From an uncultured Clostridia bacterium (GTDB lineage: Bacteria > Bacillota > Clostridia > HGM11514), in the NCBI GenBank assembly GCA_902478725.1, contig CABSMD010000013.1, forward strand, positions 1-25,554: a stretch of 25,554 nucleotides of DNA, in the 5' to 3' direction. A model generated the notes under the pieces. It ran no database searches and was not told where the DNA came from. It saw only the letters and a program-made list of their open reading frames with translations. A program made the translations under genes and the position numbers. Below are positions 1-8,430 of this stretch, in pieces; positions within the stretch are counted from its first letter, which is position 1, and each line of letters begins with the position of its first letter.

Positions 1-431
1 CGGTAAAGCTGTTCCAAAAAAACAGCCCGCATCATCTGATGCGGCAGGGTCATTTTAGAAAACGACAAACAAAAATGCGACAGACGCTTGATCTCATCAG
101 CCAGCCCATGTGAGCCGCCGATGATAAAAGCGATACTGCCGCTTAACTCCTGCTTTTTGATATATTCCGCAAATCCCTCCGAGGACAGCTGTTTCCCCTC
201 CACGCACAAAGAAACCACATGCATCTGTGGCTTTAAGTGCTTGCGGATTCCGGCTGCTTCCCGTTCCAACACCGCCTCAATCTGGGCCTGGGAAGGGTTG
301 TCAGGCACACTGGCGTCCGGCACCTCCGCGATCTCCATCCGGCAATAACGGCCCAGGCGTTTGACATACTCGGCCACGGCCTCCCGCCAATAGCGTTCCT
401 TCAATTTTCCAACACAAATCAGTTTCAGCAT
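1..431 (-). CDS. rlmH: 23S rRNA (pseudouridine1915-N3)-methyltransferase RlmH, C-terminus cut by window edge
   Basis: This is a SPOUT-class methyltransferase that uses S-adenosylmethionine to methylate N3 of pseudouridine 1915 in helix 69 of 23S rRNA, acting on assembled ribosomes in the cytoplasm. The minus-strand frame starts MLKLICVGKLKERYW and contains the typical IIGGSHG cofactor loop and LPHQMMR near its end. About 143 residues are visible. The family is usually about 159, so only the last 16 or so lie outside the window. The start is the ATG at 429-431, preceded by a GGTGGAG ribosome site about 9 nt upstream. It follows walJ after 72 bp, the common Firmicute order, although the HtrA-type protease often found between them is absent. 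Confidence 0.95.
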   Translation of the reverse strand, partial: MLKLICVGKLKERYWREAVAEYVKRLGRYCRMEIAEVPDASVPDNPSQAQIEAVLEREAAGIRKHLKPQMHVVSLCVEGKQLSSEGFAEYIKKQELSGSIAFIIGGSHGLADEIKRLSHFCLSFSKMTLPHQMMRAVFLEQLY

Positions 432-503
432 ATCTTTTGTCTCCACCGCGTCTGTGCCTGTGATACCGGCAGTCTGCCATTCCTATCGGCTGGCGATGTA
501 TAA

Positions 504-1292
504 TCATCCCGCCACGCACAGTGCGCTGCTGGTATAGCGGGGCGCGACCTCCAGGGATACATCCCCGCCGAGCTCCGCCCGTGCCTGCTCTAAATGGTTC
601 CTGACCGTTTGGTAGGCAATCTCAGGCAGGTTGTTCTGCTGGCTCAGATGCCCCAACAGAAGCTTCCTTGTGCCGCCTTTGGCAAGCCGTGCGCACAATT
701 CCCCAGCCGACTCGTTTGATAAATGCCCCCGGTCGCTTAAAATCCGACGCTTTAAGGGATAGGGATACGGCCCCATCTTCAACATCTCAACGTCATGGTT
801 CGCCTCGATGAGTGCTACATCACTGCCCGCGATCTGGCTATAAAGTTCCTCGCTGACATGACCAATGTCGGTGGCAATGGTTATCTTTTTGTTTTCCGCA
901 TAAAAGCTGTAGCCAACCGGCTGTGCCGCATCATGCGGAATCGCGAACGGCTGCACTTCAATATCGCCGATACAAAACCGTCCCGTAAACAGGTGCAGCG
1001 ACCGTCCGTCATACCGTCCGGCAGTCGGCTCCACCGCCCGCCAGGTCAGCTCATTTGCATAAATATCAATCCCAAAACGCCGGTGCATGATCCCGACGGA
1101 ATGGGTATGGTCGCTGTGCTCATGTGTCACCAGCACCGCGTCCAGTGAGCAGGGATCAACCCCCAGCTGCTCCAGCGCAGCCGTGATCCGTTTTCCACTT
1201 ACTCCGCAGTCCACTAGCAGGTTTGTGCGGCCGTCGCTGATAAAAACACAATTGCCGCTGCTGCCGCTGAATAGGGTGCATAGGCTTAACAT
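504..1292 (-). CDS. walJ: WalJ/YycJ-type metallo-beta-lactamase-fold hydrolase
   Basis: A 262-residue MBL-fold protein of the WalJ (YycJ, VicX) family. The metal-binding signature THEHSDH is at residues 56-62, with further candidate ligands in IPHDAA and in DIGH. There is no signal peptide, so it is cytoplasmic. WalJ proteins are encoded with the WalRK system and are linked to coordinating cell division or wall synthesis with DNA replication; the substrate is not settled and nuclease activity has been reported for homologues. The ATG start overlaps the 3' end of murA by 7 bp, so the two are probably translationally coupled. It is full length for the family. Confidence 0.93.
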   Translation of the reverse strand: MLSLCTLFSGSSGNCVFISDGRTNLLVDCGVSGKRITAALEQLGVDPCSLDAVLVTHEHSDHTHSVGIMHRRFGIDIYANELTWRAVEPTAGRYDGRSLHLFTGRFCIGDIEVQPFAIPHDAAQPVGYSFYAENKKITIATDIGHVSEELYSQIAGSDVALIEANHDVEMLKMGPYPYPLKRRILSDRGHLSNESAGELCARLAKGGTRKLLLGHLSQQNNLPEIAYQTVRNHLEQARAELGGDVSLEVAPRYTSSALCVAG

Positions 1293-2578
1293 GCCGCACA
1301 GTCTTCCTCTGAGACCCGTTCGATCTTCGCGCCCAGCTGCTTGAATTTTACCTCTATCTGTTCATACCCCCGGTCAATATGGCTCAGGTCATACACCTCG
1401 GTGACCCCTTTGGCCATAAGGCCCGCAACCAGCATAGCCGCTCCCGCGCGCAGATCAGTCGAACGGACAGGGGAGCCTGAGAGGGTATCGATCCCCTCAA
1501 TGACCGCCGTTTTGCCGTTCACCCGAATATTCGCGCCCATACGCTTTAGCTCGTCCACATATTGAAAACGGTTTTCCCACACATCCTCGGTAACAATGCT
1601 TGTGCCCTCCGCGACCGACAGCAACGTCACGATCAATGGCTGCAGATCGGTTGGAAATCCAGGGTAAGCCAGGGTTTTCACGTTCGCCTTCGTAACTCTG
1701 CGTCCGTCCCTCGACACCCGAATGGCGTCGTCCAGCTCCTCCACCGTCACATGCATTTCGATCAACTTTGCGGTGACCGATTCAACATGCTTGGGAATCA
1801 CATTCTTAATCAAGACGTTTCCGCCGCAGGCGGCTGCTGCGATCATAAAGGTTCCCGCCTCTACCTGATCGGGAATAATGGAATAGCTTCCACCGTGGAG
1901 CTCGTCCACACCCTTGATCCGAATGACGTCTGTACCGGCCCCCTTAATGTTGGCGCCCATCGAGTTTAAAAAGTTGGCCAGATCAACCACATGCGGTTCC
2001 TTGGCGGCATTTTCGATCACCGTCACACCATCGGCATACACCGCCGCCAGCATGATATTGACCGTCGCTCCGACCGTTACCATATCCAGATACACCTGCC
2101 CAGCTCTGAGGCCATCCTCGGTCGATGCGTATACAATCCCGTGCTCCACCTTGACCGTTGCCCCCATCGATTCAAAGCCTTTGATATGCTGATCGATCGG
2201 CCGGCCACCGAAATCACACCCGCCCGGCAAGGCGACCTCGGCGTTACCGAACCTGCCCAGCAGAACACCCAACAGGTAGTAGGAGGCGCGCATCTTACGC
2301 ACCATTTCATATGTAGCGGTATAATTGCTCAAATTGGTACAGTCTATCGTCACAACGCCGTCACGCTTATACTCCACATAAGCTCCCAGCTTGCTAAGTA
2401 TCCCCAAAATAACATCAACATCTTTTATATTTGGGATATTATCAATCGTACAGCGCCCCTTTACAAGCGCCGTACCGGCGATCACTGCAACGGCGGCATT
2501 CTTGGCCCCGCTGATACTGATCTCTCCAAACAGCTTATTTCCCCCCGCGATTACCAGCTTATCCAAATATGTTCCCAC
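1286..2578 (-). CDS. murA: UDP-N-acetylglucosamine 1-carboxyvinyltransferase (MurA)
   Basis: Catalyses the first committed step of peptidoglycan synthesis, transferring enolpyruvate from phosphoenolpyruvate to UDP-GlcNAc in the cytoplasm. At 430 residues it is full length. The family lysine is seen in SGAKNAA (K26) and the catalytic loop LPGGCDFGGRP carries the cysteine (C121) that fosfomycin alkylates, so the enzyme should be fosfomycin-sensitive. The DRGYE segment near the end is also typical. Firmicutes often have two MurA paralogues; which one this is cannot be told from one window. It overlaps walJ downstream and has its own probable promoter and a roughly 230-nt leader with repeats upstream. 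Confidence 0.96.
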   Translation of the reverse strand: MGTYLDKLVIAGGNKLFGEISISGAKNAAVAVIAGTALVKGRCTIDNIPNIKDVDVILGILSKLGAYVEYKRDGVVTIDCTNLSNYTATYEMVRKMRASYYLLGVLLGRFGNAEVALPGGCDFGGRPIDQHIKGFESMGATVKVEHGIVYASTEDGLRAGQVYLDMVTVGATVNIMLAAVYADGVTVIENAAKEPHVVDLANFLNSMGANIKGAGTDVIRIKGVDELHGGSYSIIPDQVEAGTFMIAAAACGGNVLIKNVIPKHVESVTAKLIEMHVTVEELDDAIRVSRDGRRVTKANVKTLAYPGFPTDLQPLIVTLLSVAEGTSIVTEDVWENRFQYVDELKRMGANIRVNGKTAVIEGIDTLSGSPVRSTDLRAGAAMLVAGLMAKGVTEVYDLSHIDRGYEQIEVKFKQLGAKIERVSEEDCAAC

Positions 2579-2612
2579 CTTTTATTATCCTAACGTCAAA
2601 AAGCAGATGCCC

Positions 2613-2747
2613 TTGCTTACAATATTTCATTATTCCACTACTTTAAGCAACTTCGCTTTCTTCCATCAAACATTCCATGCCGACAGTTGCTTTCCTGTAT
2701 AAACCGAAGTTGCTTATAATATTTCATCATTCCATTGCCTTAAGCAA
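2613..2747. repeat. Two 38-bp direct repeats with inverted ends in the murA leader
   Basis: Copy 1 is 2613-2650 and copy 2 is 2710-2747, 97 bp apart. Each begins TTGCTTA and ends TAAGCAA, so each can fold on itself. The copies match at 33 of 38 positions and all five differences are transitions. The inner arms form a longer perfect inverted repeat of 11 bp (2644-2654 with 2706-2716). Both lie in the 292-bp gap between yycI and murA, downstream of the predicted murA promoter, so they would be transcribed as part of the murA leader. I do not recognise the element. Confidence 0.7.
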
Positions 2748-2814
2748 TTCCCTTTTCTTTGATTCATCACCCTTTACCGGCAGATACATTTTTGTTGAAA
2801 AGTGAATTACTTAC

Positions 2815-2823
2815 ATTATACCA
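2815..2823 (-). promoter_or_regulatory. Predicted murA promoter (extended -10)
   Basis: On the minus strand this reads TGGTATAAT, a perfect extended -10 box. No convincing -35 hexamer lies 16-18 bp upstream, which is acceptable for an extended -10 promoter. Transcription would start near 2808 and give a leader of about 230 nt. The 13-mer TGGTATAATGTAA is shared exactly with the walR promoter. No terminator was seen after yycI, so read-through from the wal operon is also possible. Confidence 0.55.
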
Positions 2824-2870
2824 TGTTATGCGTATAAAGGAAAGTACTTTTTTAAATTTACATTACAAAT

Positions 2871-3704
2871 TTATTCTTCCGGATTACGTGCGTCATAATA
2901 GTATTCCTTGCCGGTGGCGGTGGTGATCTGCCAGCAGGGTACCATCTGCATAGTGATATGGGATACATTCTCCTGCATTTCGCCGATATAATAGCCTGGT
3001 GTCACAGCGGTGATCTCGCTCTCTCCCTCCGGACGAGTGGAATCCTGTACAAAGCTCAACAGGGCTTTGACCGAGTGCAAAATCGGATGCTTTCCATACT
3101 GGGTCTCAATGAGGTCCAGCCAGACCCCCTCAAGGGCGGAAATTCCCCCATTCGTTACCGTTACCGTAAGATAGGTTCCAAATATCTCATACCCGTCATA
3201 GCTTTGGGCATAGTGCAGGCGGTATCCGGTTTCGGTTTGTTCCATGCCCTGGAGCAGGATGCCATCCACATCAAGAGATAGCTTCCCCAGCTCCTTTACA
3301 ACCAGACTCGCCACCTGCTTTTGTTTTAGCTCCTTACCGCTTTCCTGTGGATTGGGATTTTCATAATAGATTTTGTCCTTATCAATCGTCAGAACACTCC
3401 CGTTCCGTTCAAACCGGCTCTGCCCGTCCTCCGTCCAGCCATTTTCCTCAAGGCCCTTCATAAACGCGGAGTTGATGTTGGTGATGTTTCGGGCGTCCGT
3501 GCTTTTCATAGCCTTCACACGGGGCGCGATCAGATCGCCGTTTACAGTTACCCCGTTCTTCGATAAAATCTCTACCACATTGGCTATGGTCTGCCTATCG
3601 ATGCTGCTGGACCGCCAGGAGGAGCTAAACATATTATAGAGCAGGAATATATTAATACACAAAAAAAGGATAATCAGTATCATCTTTACCCTGGGCCAAT
3701 TCAT
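2871..3704 (-). CDS. yycI: YycI family regulator of WalK
   Basis: A 277-residue bitopic membrane protein: a short cytoplasmic start (MNWPRVK), one membrane segment at about residues 7-26, then an extracytoplasmic domain. In Bacillus, YycI acts with YycH at the membrane to control WalK activity through their transmembrane helices; the direction of that control differs between species. The ATG at 3704 has a good GGGAGGA site 5 nt upstream. It begins 25 bp after yycH, the standard order. The identification rests on topology, length and position after yycH, because the family is poorly conserved in sequence. Confidence 0.88.
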   Translation of the reverse strand: MNWPRVKMILIILFLCINIFLLYNMFSSSWRSSSIDRQTIANVVEILSKNGVTVNGDLIAPRVKAMKSTDARNITNINSAFMKGLEENGWTEDGQSRFERNGSVLTIDKDKIYYENPNPQESGKELKQKQVASLVVKELGKLSLDVDGILLQGMEQTETGYRLHYAQSYDGYEIFGTYLTVTVTNGGISALEGVWLDLIETQYGKHPILHSVKALLSFVQDSTRPEGESEITAVTPGYYIGEMQENVSHITMQMVPCWQITTATGKEYYYDARNPEE

Positions 3705-3729
3705 AGCAGTCCTCCCATCCTGTCCCTTT

Positions 3730-5238
3730 TCAGTTTGAAGCGATGGCCACGGTGGACCCGTCCTTCAATTGAATATTCCAGCAGCTGCGCACGGGCTCGC
3801 CTGTACCGTTTTCAATATACCCCATGAAGATGTCGGTCGCCACATAGGGCTCGCTCGAAGCGTTATAAAGGTTATCTAGCGCGTGAATCAGCGGCATGTT
3901 CGCCGTAATTTCTTCGTTCTTCTCATAGCTGCGCAGAAAGATACGGAAAGATTGTAACACATTATTTTCAACCGTGATCTCAATGGCGTGGTGCATCTGT
4001 TCGACACCATCTTCCCCCGCGGTCTCGACCAGGACGGGCATCCCGTCATAGAGGTAGTCGATATAGAGCTGATAGGAGCCATACTTTTTATCGGTAATAT
4101 CGGATGAAATGCGCATATCCGGCATGTCCGGCATATCCAGCGCGCGCCAAAGCTGTGTGATCATCTCCGCAATCGTATCCATGGATTCCAAAAATGACTG
4201 CATATTATCAGCTCCGTCGGTCCTTTGACGCAGCTTGATCCCCTTTTTGGAGTCAATCGTCGTATACTCCAGCAGGCCGTTGGTATGAAGCTTCAAGGTA
4301 GAATAGTTCTCTACAAATACCATCGTATAGGAATCGTCGATATGCTTGCTGATTGTGTTGGGGTTATAGTCAAATACCTTTAAAATCCGGCTCACGATAT
4401 TTGAATCCATCGACTCTAACCGGCCTAACGTAAAAGGATTGAAGCCGCTGAGCGCGGGGACACGAATCTCCTCGTTTGTGGTATCCAAAAATACAAACGG
4501 GTCGATTACCACTTGTGGCTGCAGCTCAGTGGTGGTGCTGCGCCTGTAAAAGCCGAGCTCATAGGCGGAAAACATGTTCGCTGCGTTCCCTTTGGAGTAT
4601 TTTTCAATCTCCTGTTCCAGGTCGGTCTTGCTGAAAGGGATAAAATATTTATAGATAATGTTGGTCTTACTGTCCTTCATCATGACAATGGTTTCGTTGG
4701 TCACGCTGTCGCCCGGCACGATAACGATCTCCTTGACACTGGTGACCTGACTATAGATAGAAGATTCGGCTGCCTCATAAAGCTGTCCCAGCAAGCGGGT
4801 CGGCATCTGCACGGGATAGTCCAGCAGGATTGATTTCGATTTGAGTGTGTCATAGAAATCGGTCTCTTTTTCCACAACAATATAGCGTACGCCGTCCTTT
4901 TTGAACAGCTGGGACAAGATCTCCTTCGTAAACTGATTGAGCGCAACAAACTCCCGGTCTCCGCTGCGGTACATCGAACGGCTGGAGCCGGAACGGTTGA
5001 TCATAATCTTACGGGGCAAAAACATATCCTCGTGCATGGGCGCGCTGGCGTCACTGTTTCCCCGTAAAAATTTTGGAATCGGCAGGTCTTCCGCAATTTT
5101 TTCCCAACTAGCAAAAAAATTATAGCCCTCGGGCCATAATTTTTCAACAAACCACATACGAATGGTCATATATATACTGCTGGCGATCAATGCTACCAAC
5201 ACAAATGTCATAATCTTGTCTTTTTTCAATCCAATCAA
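3730..5238 (-). CDS. yycH: YycH family regulator of WalK
   Basis: A 502-residue protein with one N-terminal membrane segment (about residues 10-28, MTFVLVALIASSIYM) and a large extracytoplasmic part, matching YycH in size and topology. YycH forms a complex with YycI and WalK and modulates kinase output. The start is uncertain. The longest frame opens with TTG at 5238, with a poor ribosome site only 2 nt away. A second TTG at 5229 lies about 10 nt from a GGGA and may be the real start. The gap to the upstream secreted-protein gene is 66 bp, so it is probably co-transcribed from walR and also from the predicted WalR-dependent promoter near 5800. Confidence 0.87.
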   Translation of the reverse strand: MIGLKKDKIMTFVLVALIASSIYMTIRMWFVEKLWPEGYNFFASWEKIAEDLPIPKFLRGNSDASAPMHEDMFLPRKIMINRSGSSRSMYRSGDREFVALNQFTKEILSQLFKKDGVRYIVVEKETDFYDTLKSKSILLDYPVQMPTRLLGQLYEAAESSIYSQVTSVKEIVIVPGDSVTNETIVMMKDSKTNIIYKYFIPFSKTDLEQEIEKYSKGNAANMFSAYELGFYRRSTTTELQPQVVIDPFVFLDTTNEEIRVPALSGFNPFTLGRLESMDSNIVSRILKVFDYNPNTISKHIDDSYTMVFVENYSTLKLHTNGLLEYTTIDSKKGIKLRQRTDGADNMQSFLESMDTIAEMITQLWRALDMPDMPDMRISSDITDKKYGSYQLYIDYLYDGMPVLVETAGEDGVEQMHHAIEITVENNVLQSFRIFLRSYEKNEEITANMPLIHALDNLYNASSEPYVATDIFMGYIENGTGEPVRSCWNIQLKDGSTVAIASN

Positions 5239-5304
5239 ATCCCGAAAAAAGATTTTTCTATCTCACGAAACAAATAATAGCCGGTTCATCCTCTATCATA
5301 TCAA

Positions 5305-5727
5305 TTACAGATTCTTAATGTAATCCAAAAAGCTCTGTCCCAGCAACGTCACATCACAGCGCACCTGCTGATACCTGCCGTCCGGCATATCAACCCGGAC
5401 GACCAGCATGTTCTTGCCGCCTCTGAGGTTTACCTGTTGGAAAAAGATACCCGAACCGCCGACATTCATCTCACACGGCATTAATTCATACGAACCCATA
5501 TCGTTCATCCGGTAAATGTTTACCGTAGACCACTGCGCTGCATATCCCGAAATAACATAGACCGGGTCAAACACAGTAACGCTGGTATATTCCGGATTCG
5601 TAATCGTCAACAGATCCCATGCGTTGCCCGTGTCATCGCCGGACACATAATAAGGGGCCGCCATTGCTACCGAGCTAAATGCAAATACCATAACCAAAAT
5701 CAACAACAGTGCGGTTAATTTTTTCAT
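5305..5727 (-). CDS. Small secreted protein of unknown function between walK and yycH
   Basis: A 140-residue protein with a clear Sec signal peptide: KK at the start, a hydrophobic core at residues 5-20, and a likely cleavage after A23 in SVAMAAP. The mature part is about 117 residues, predicted mostly beta, with no cysteines except two (in MPCEMN and VRCDV) that could form a disulphide. I recognise no family. It sits between walK and yycH, a place normally empty, and has its own predicted WalR site and TATAAT box. No Shine-Dalgarno lies 5-10 nt before the ATG; the nearest GGAG is in a small hairpin at 5737-5755. An exported partner or ligand of the WalK/YycH/YycI complex, or a wall-binding protein, is plausible but is inference only. 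Confidence 0.85.
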   Translation of the reverse strand: MKKLTALLLILVMVFAFSSVAMAAPYYVSGDDTGNAWDLLTITNPEYTSVTVFDPVYVISGYAAQWSTVNIYRMNDMGSYELMPCEMNVGGSGIFFQQVNLRGGKNMLVVRVDMPDGRYQQVRCDVTLLGQSFLDYIKNL

Positions 5728-5736
5728 CTATACTGA

Positions 5737-5755
5737 CCGGATCAGAAAACTCCGG
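5737..5755 (-). other. Small hairpin before the start of the secreted-protein gene
   Basis: CCGGA and TCCGG, separated by 9 nt, form a 5-bp stem whose near end is 9 nt upstream of the ATG at 5727. The only GGAG near the start lies in this hairpin, so the ribosome site may be partly hidden. The stem is short and could be chance. Confidence 0.3.
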
Positions 5756-5799
5756 CTCGGCACCACCTTTCCATAATTATCTATACCAATCTTAGGTTC

Positions 5800-5832
5800 A
5801 TTATACACCCTTAATGTTACAGAAGTGTTACA
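5800..5832 (-). promoter_or_regulatory. Predicted WalR-activated promoter of the secreted-protein gene
   Basis: On the minus strand, positions 5832-5816 read TGTAAC-ACTTC-TGTAAC, a perfect match to the published WalR site TGTWAH-N5-TGTWAH. Ten bases further on lies a perfect TATAAT (5805-5800). The site therefore occupies about -39 to -23 and takes the place of a -35 box, the usual position for an OmpR/PhoB-type activator. A degenerate third half-site (TTTAAA) lies 11 bp upstream. Transcription would start near 5793, leaving about 66 nt of leader before the secreted-protein gene and feeding yycH and yycI downstream. Confidence 0.7.
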
Positions 5833-5883
5833 GAAAATTTAAAAGAAAATTAAATGAATCTTGACAATTTCTTAACAAAACCG

Positions 5884-7641
5884 TTATACCGGTAACCGGA
5901 TGAGAACGGTGGTTCCCTTTCCAGGCTCGCTTTCCATAGCGATACTGCCGTTATGCGCCTCGACAATTTCCTTGGCGATCGAAAGCCCCAGCCCGGTGCC
6001 GCCATAAGCGCGTGAACGCGCTTTATCGACGCGGTAGAACCGTTCGAAGATACGGTCCAGATCCGCCTTAGGGATACCGATCCCGTTATCCTGTACCTTG
6101 ATATAGACCTCATTGCGGACATGCCCTGCAAAAATGCTAATATGGCCGCCATCGGGCGTATACTTAACAGCGTTTGATATAACGTTGGTAAGAAGCTGCT
6201 CGATCCGGTCGCGATCCGCCACGATTGACGGAAGCTGGGTCGAAGGCAGATACTCCATGGTATGGTTGTGCCGCTTGGCCTCCATACTGAGCTTATCCAC
6301 AATTTCATCAATGAGATTGTCAATCGAGAATTTGGTTTTATACCAGTTGATCTTGCTGTAATCAATGCGCGAAAGTAACAGAAGGTCGCTTACAATCCGG
6401 TTCATCCGGTCGATCTCATTGTTAATCACGGTAAGAAAACGGATTCCCATCTCCTTATCCTCCACCTGATCGTCCAGCAAGGTCTCCGTGTAGGTCTTAA
6501 TCGTGGTCAGCGGCGTTTTGAGCTCATGGGAGACATTCGCAACAAATTCCTTTCGCACGTCGTCGAGCTTCTGCCTCTTTGTATTATCCTGCCATACCAC
6601 CACGACGCCGCCCGGTTTTTCCTTTTCCACCTTAAACGGCGCCAGATAGGCCATCAGAAACAAGCCGTTAAACTCTACCCGCTTTTCAATGGTGTTCTGC
6701 ACACCCAGATACAAGAACTGTCCCAGCCGGATATCCACACCGATAGAGTGAAAAAAGGAATCAAACTCGATACTGTCCGCATCCTCGATCGACAGCAGCG
6801 ACATGGCGGCCGGGTTGATGTGGATCACACGCCCGTCATGGTTAAAGGCCATAACACCGTCATTCATGCACCGAATGATCGTCTCCACCTTATCCTTCTC
6901 ACTGGCAATCTCCTCCAGCGTAACCCGCAGCGTACTGGCCATATAGTTAAAGGTATTGGTCAGAGTGCCGATCTCATCCTTGGATTCGACATCGATCATA
7001 TGCTCAAATTCACCGCGCGCCAGCTTTTCCGCCTTATTGGTCAGGCCGGAGATCGGGGTGGTGATCGTTTTGGACATAAAAAAGCCAAGAATGACTGCCA
7101 TCAGCATACCAACCAGTAGCGCCTGAATGACCACCTCAAAAATCTTGCGCGTGATCTCGTAAATCTCCTCCTTGGAGTCACGGATGTATAGGATATACCG
7201 TGTATTTCCGTCACCATCCTTGATCGGATAGGCGTAATCCATGTAATTTTGCTCCACCTTGACCTTCTCGCCCCGCTGTCCATTGATAGCCGAAATAATA
7301 TTTTCACTCTTCTCCAGCAGGATCACGTCTGACGAGTCGGACCCGGTGATATACTCCCCCATCTTATCCAGGATATAGTAGTTACGATAGGTGTCGATCC
7401 CCAACCGCGTCGAATAGACGCTGGCAGCATTCGAGATCGCCTGCGCTGGTGCCGGATCGGACAACGCCGTGCTCAGCAGCTGGGTAAAATCATCCGCCAG
7501 CGCGCGCTGCACCTGCTTGACAAAATCAAGGTGGTAAAACTGCGCAACGCTGTTGATCATAAACGTCCCGACGACGATAATGACCGACAATACCAACAGC
7601 AGAAACATTGTGACAAGCTTCCATTGTATGCTTTTAAACAT
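5884..7641 (-). CDS. walK: WalK sensor histidine kinase
   Basis: Membrane sensor kinase of the essential WalRK two-component system, which adjusts peptidoglycan hydrolase expression to wall growth. The 585 residues show a membrane segment at about 9-30, an extracytoplasmic sensor region of about 135 residues, a second membrane segment at about 168-188, HAMP at about 189-241, PAS at about 255-355, and the HisKA phospho-acceptor H372 in SHELKTP. The ATP-binding part has N490 (N box), DNGIGIP at 518-524 and GGTGLGL at 547-553. All catalytic motifs are intact. It starts 32 bp after walR. The ribosome site is weak (GGCGGG directly before the ATG), which may keep kinase levels low relative to WalR. 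Confidence 0.96.
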   Translation of the reverse strand: MFKSIQWKLVTMFLLLVLSVIIVVGTFMINSVAQFYHLDFVKQVQRALADDFTQLLSTALSDPAPAQAISNAASVYSTRLGIDTYRNYYILDKMGEYITGSDSSDVILLEKSENIISAINGQRGEKVKVEQNYMDYAYPIKDGDGNTRYILYIRDSKEEIYEITRKIFEVVIQALLVGMLMAVILGFFMSKTITTPISGLTNKAEKLARGEFEHMIDVESKDEIGTLTNTFNYMASTLRVTLEEIASEKDKVETIIRCMNDGVMAFNHDGRVIHINPAAMSLLSIEDADSIEFDSFFHSIGVDIRLGQFLYLGVQNTIEKRVEFNGLFLMAYLAPFKVEKEKPGGVVVVWQDNTKRQKLDDVRKEFVANVSHELKTPLTTIKTYTETLLDDQVEDKEMGIRFLTVINNEIDRMNRIVSDLLLLSRIDYSKINWYKTKFSIDNLIDEIVDKLSMEAKRHNHTMEYLPSTQLPSIVADRDRIEQLLTNVISNAVKYTPDGGHISIFAGHVRNEVYIKVQDNGIGIPKADLDRIFERFYRVDKARSRAYGGTGLGLSIAKEIVEAHNGSIAMESEPGKGTTVLIRLPV

Positions 7642-7673
7642 CCCGCCAAAACCCCAAACTCAACAGATATGTA

Positions 7674-8369
7674 TTAATCTTTGTTAAAATAGTACCCGAC
7701 GCCCCGCTTGGTGATGATATAGGCCGGTGTGCTGGGGTTGTCCTCAATCTTCTCCCGCAGGCGGCGCACCGTTACGTCAACCGTACGCACATCACCGTAA
7801 TACTCATACCCCCACACCTTTTCCAATAAGTTTTCGCGCGTAAAAATCCGCGCCGGCTGGGTGGCCAAAAATTTAAGCAGTTCAAATTCCCGCAGCGTCA
7901 GATCTACCACTGCGCCCTGTTTTTTCACCTCGTAGCGGTCGCAGTCGATGAGCAGGTCCTTAGAGTGGATGATCATATTTTCCTCTTTGTCAACAGGCGC
8001 TTCAACACTGATACGGCGTAGGTTGGCCTTAATCCTCGCCATTAACTCCCGCACAGAGAACGGCTTGGTGATATAGTCATCCGCCCCCAGCTCCAAACCG
8101 AGCACCTTGTCCACCTCTTCCTCCCGCGCGGTCAGCATAATGATCGGCGTGGAAAGCTTCTCCCGAATCTTACGGCAGGCCTCAAACCCATCCATCTTCG
8201 GAAGCATCAGGTCAAGCAGGATCAGGTCGGGATTTTCTGCGAACGCCTTGTTAACACCATCTTCCCCGTCATAGGCCTCGACGGTATGGAACCCCTCTTT
8301 TTCCAGGTTAAATTTTAAAATATCGACGATCGTCTTTTCATCGTCTACAATCAGTATCTTTCTATCCAT
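7674..8369 (-). CDS. walR: WalR response regulator
   Basis: OmpR/PhoB-family DNA-binding response regulator of 231 residues. The receiver domain spans about residues 1-120 with acidic pocket D9/D10, phospho-acceptor D53 (LLDLMLP) and K102 (TKPF). A winged-helix DNA-binding domain follows at about 128-229. Phosphorylated by WalK, it binds tandem TGTWAH half-sites at genes for wall hydrolases and wall turnover. Two sites matching this pattern are present within 2.6 kb. The ATG has a good GGAGGG site and the gene has its own promoter after a terminator, so it heads the wal operon. Confidence 0.97.
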   Translation of the reverse strand: MDRKILIVDDEKTIVDILKFNLEKEGFHTVEAYDGEDGVNKAFAENPDLILLDLMLPKMDGFEACRKIREKLSTPIIMLTAREEEVDKVLGLELGADDYITKPFSVRELMARIKANLRRISVEAPVDKEENMIIHSKDLLIDCDRYEVKKQGAVVDLTLREFELLKFLATQPARIFTRENLLEKVWGYEYYGDVRTVDVTVRRLREKIEDNPSTPAYIITKRGVGYYFNKD

Positions 8370-8430
8370 CGAAAACTCCCTCCCATAAAGAACACGCTTA
8401 CCATAACATAGGCAATTTCTCTATTTTTAC

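Noticed and set aside
1991..2593. Plus-strand frame opposite murA (200 codons)
   Set aside because: It is a shadow of murA with no ribosome site and no family resemblance. The same holds for the long plus-strand frames over 6526-7119, 17885-18709, 18727-19398, 20137-20901 and 22237-22956.
2613..2747. CRISPR array
   Set aside because: Only two imperfect repeats with internal inverted ends, in a gene leader, and no cas genes.
2651..2790. Short minus-strand frames (17 and 29 codons) in the murA leader
   Set aside because: They have no proper ribosome sites and their similarity only mirrors the DNA repeats.
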